Positions 5,730-6,098 of a DNA stretch of 6,098 bases are shown piece by piece. The translations under genes and the position numbers were made by a program. Source of the stretch: JBBDIO01 sp040880365 (GTDB taxonomy: Bacteria > Chloroflexota > Anaerolineae > Caldilineales > Caldilineaceae); NCBI GenBank assembly GCA_040880365.1, contig JBBDIO010000097.1:1-6098 (forward strand), given 5' to 3'. The notes under the pieces were generated by a model. The model did no database searches. It was not told the DNA's origin and saw only the letters and a list, made by a program, of their open reading frames with translations. The first letter of the stretch is position 1; each line of letters opens with the position of its first letter.

Positions 5730-5778
5730 CACGCGGGCGGTGCGCAGGTGAATTTCCCATCTCCGCACCGCCCGCGTG
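5730..5778 (+). terminator. Long GC-rich hairpin at the end of the operon, probable terminator
   Basis: CACGCGGGCGGTGCG (5730-5744) and CGCACCGCCCGCGTG (5764-5778) are perfect 15-bp inverted repeats around a 19-nt loop. It starts 14 bp after the stop codon of the last operon gene and ends before the transporter gene. There is no U tract on either side, so it is not a classic intrinsic terminator. It may block 3' exonucleases, act with Rho, or attenuate read-through into the transporter. Confidence 0.55.
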
Positions 5779-5845
5779 TTCAGTTACACCATTGCGTCCT
5801 ACTGTTACCTGTTCATTTCTGCGCGAAGCCCATGACCCAAAATCT

Positions 5846-6098
5846 ATGACCGCCATGTTAAAAACCACCGCCAGACGCACTACCCTTGCCTACTATTTCG
5901 CCTTTGTGGCATTGGGTCTGGCGACCGCGGCGGTAGGCCCCACCCTACCCGGTCTCAGCGCCCAGACCGCTACCCCCCTGGCCGTGGTGAGCATCATATT
6001 CACCACCCAATCCGCCGGGTATATTGTGGGATCACTCATCGGCGGGCAGGTCTATGATCGCGTGCCCGGCCATCCTGTGCTGGCGCTGGCGCTGCTTG
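5846..6098 (+). CDS. Major facilitator superfamily transporter, N-terminal fragment
   Basis: The first 84 residues of an inner-membrane MFS transporter are present; the rest lies beyond the window. A short basic N-terminus (K6, R10, R11) leads into a first membrane helix of about 13-31 (LAYYFAFVALGLATAAV). GPTLPGL and a polar loop follow, then a second helix of about 45-66 containing the small-residue run SAGYIVGSLIGG. Next comes the cytoplasmic loop QVYDRVPGHP (68-77), a variant of the MFS G-x-x-x-D-R-x-G-R-R motif. The start is uncertain: ATG 5846 and ATG 5855 are in frame and neither has a clear ribosome-binding site. It sits 130 bp after the operon's last gene behind a hairpin, so it may be read through or transcribed separately. 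Import of the compound broken down by the operon is plausible but unproven. Confidence 0.82.
   Translation, partial: MTAMLKTTARRTTLAYYFAFVALGLATAAVGPTLPGLSAQTATPLAVVSIIFTTQSAGYIVGSLIGGQVYDRVPGHPVLALALL

Noticed and set aside
5488..5880. Minus-strand frame of 130 codons spanning the end of the operon and the transporter start
   Set aside because: It is antisense to two supported genes, crosses the terminator-like hairpin, and has no recognisable motif.

Overview
The window looks like chromosomal DNA from a moderately GC-rich free-living bacterium. The style of the encoded proteins suggests Chloroflexota (for example Anaerolineae or Caldilineae), but this is an impression from recalled sequences and no phylogenetic marker is present. 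I see no integrase, transposase, CRISPR array, rRNA or convincing tRNA.

Layout. (1) Positions 1-868, minus strand: an aldo/keto reductase cut off by the left edge, with a plausible extended -10 promoter and a pair of 13-bp direct repeats upstream. (2) Positions 869-1658: about 790 bases with no protein gene, but not empty. They hold the divergent promoter region, a 7-bp dyad, a set of nested complementary stems (1152-1289) followed by a perfect 15-bp hairpin with a U tract (1307-1350), and a good sigma70-type promoter (TTGACA-N18-TAGGAT, 1419-1448). The nested stems plus terminator look like a roughly 195-nt structured non-coding RNA of no family I recognise. (3) Positions 1659-5715, plus strand: four closely spaced genes, probably one operon. 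They encode an FMN-binding split-barrel protein of the pyridoxamine-phosphate-oxidase type, an acetamidase/formamidase, an enolase-superfamily sugar-acid dehydratase resembling L-rhamnonate dehydratase, and a 399-residue protein of unknown function whose N-terminal half looks like a divergent Gfo/Idh/MocA fold. (4) A perfect 15-bp GC-rich hairpin at 5730-5778, then the start of a major facilitator superfamily transporter running off the right edge.

How the parts may work together (inference). The set of amidase, acid-sugar dehydratase, Gfo/Idh-like protein, transporter and nearby aldo/keto reductase reads as a catabolic cassette for a sugar-acid-like compound. An amide bond may be released by the amidase, and the acid dehydrated to a 2-keto-3-deoxy acid. 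No aldolase or kinase to finish such a pathway is in the window, and no step has direct evidence here.

The two items most worth following up are the structured RNA candidate at 1152-1350 and the divergent Gfo/Idh-like protein at 4516-5715.
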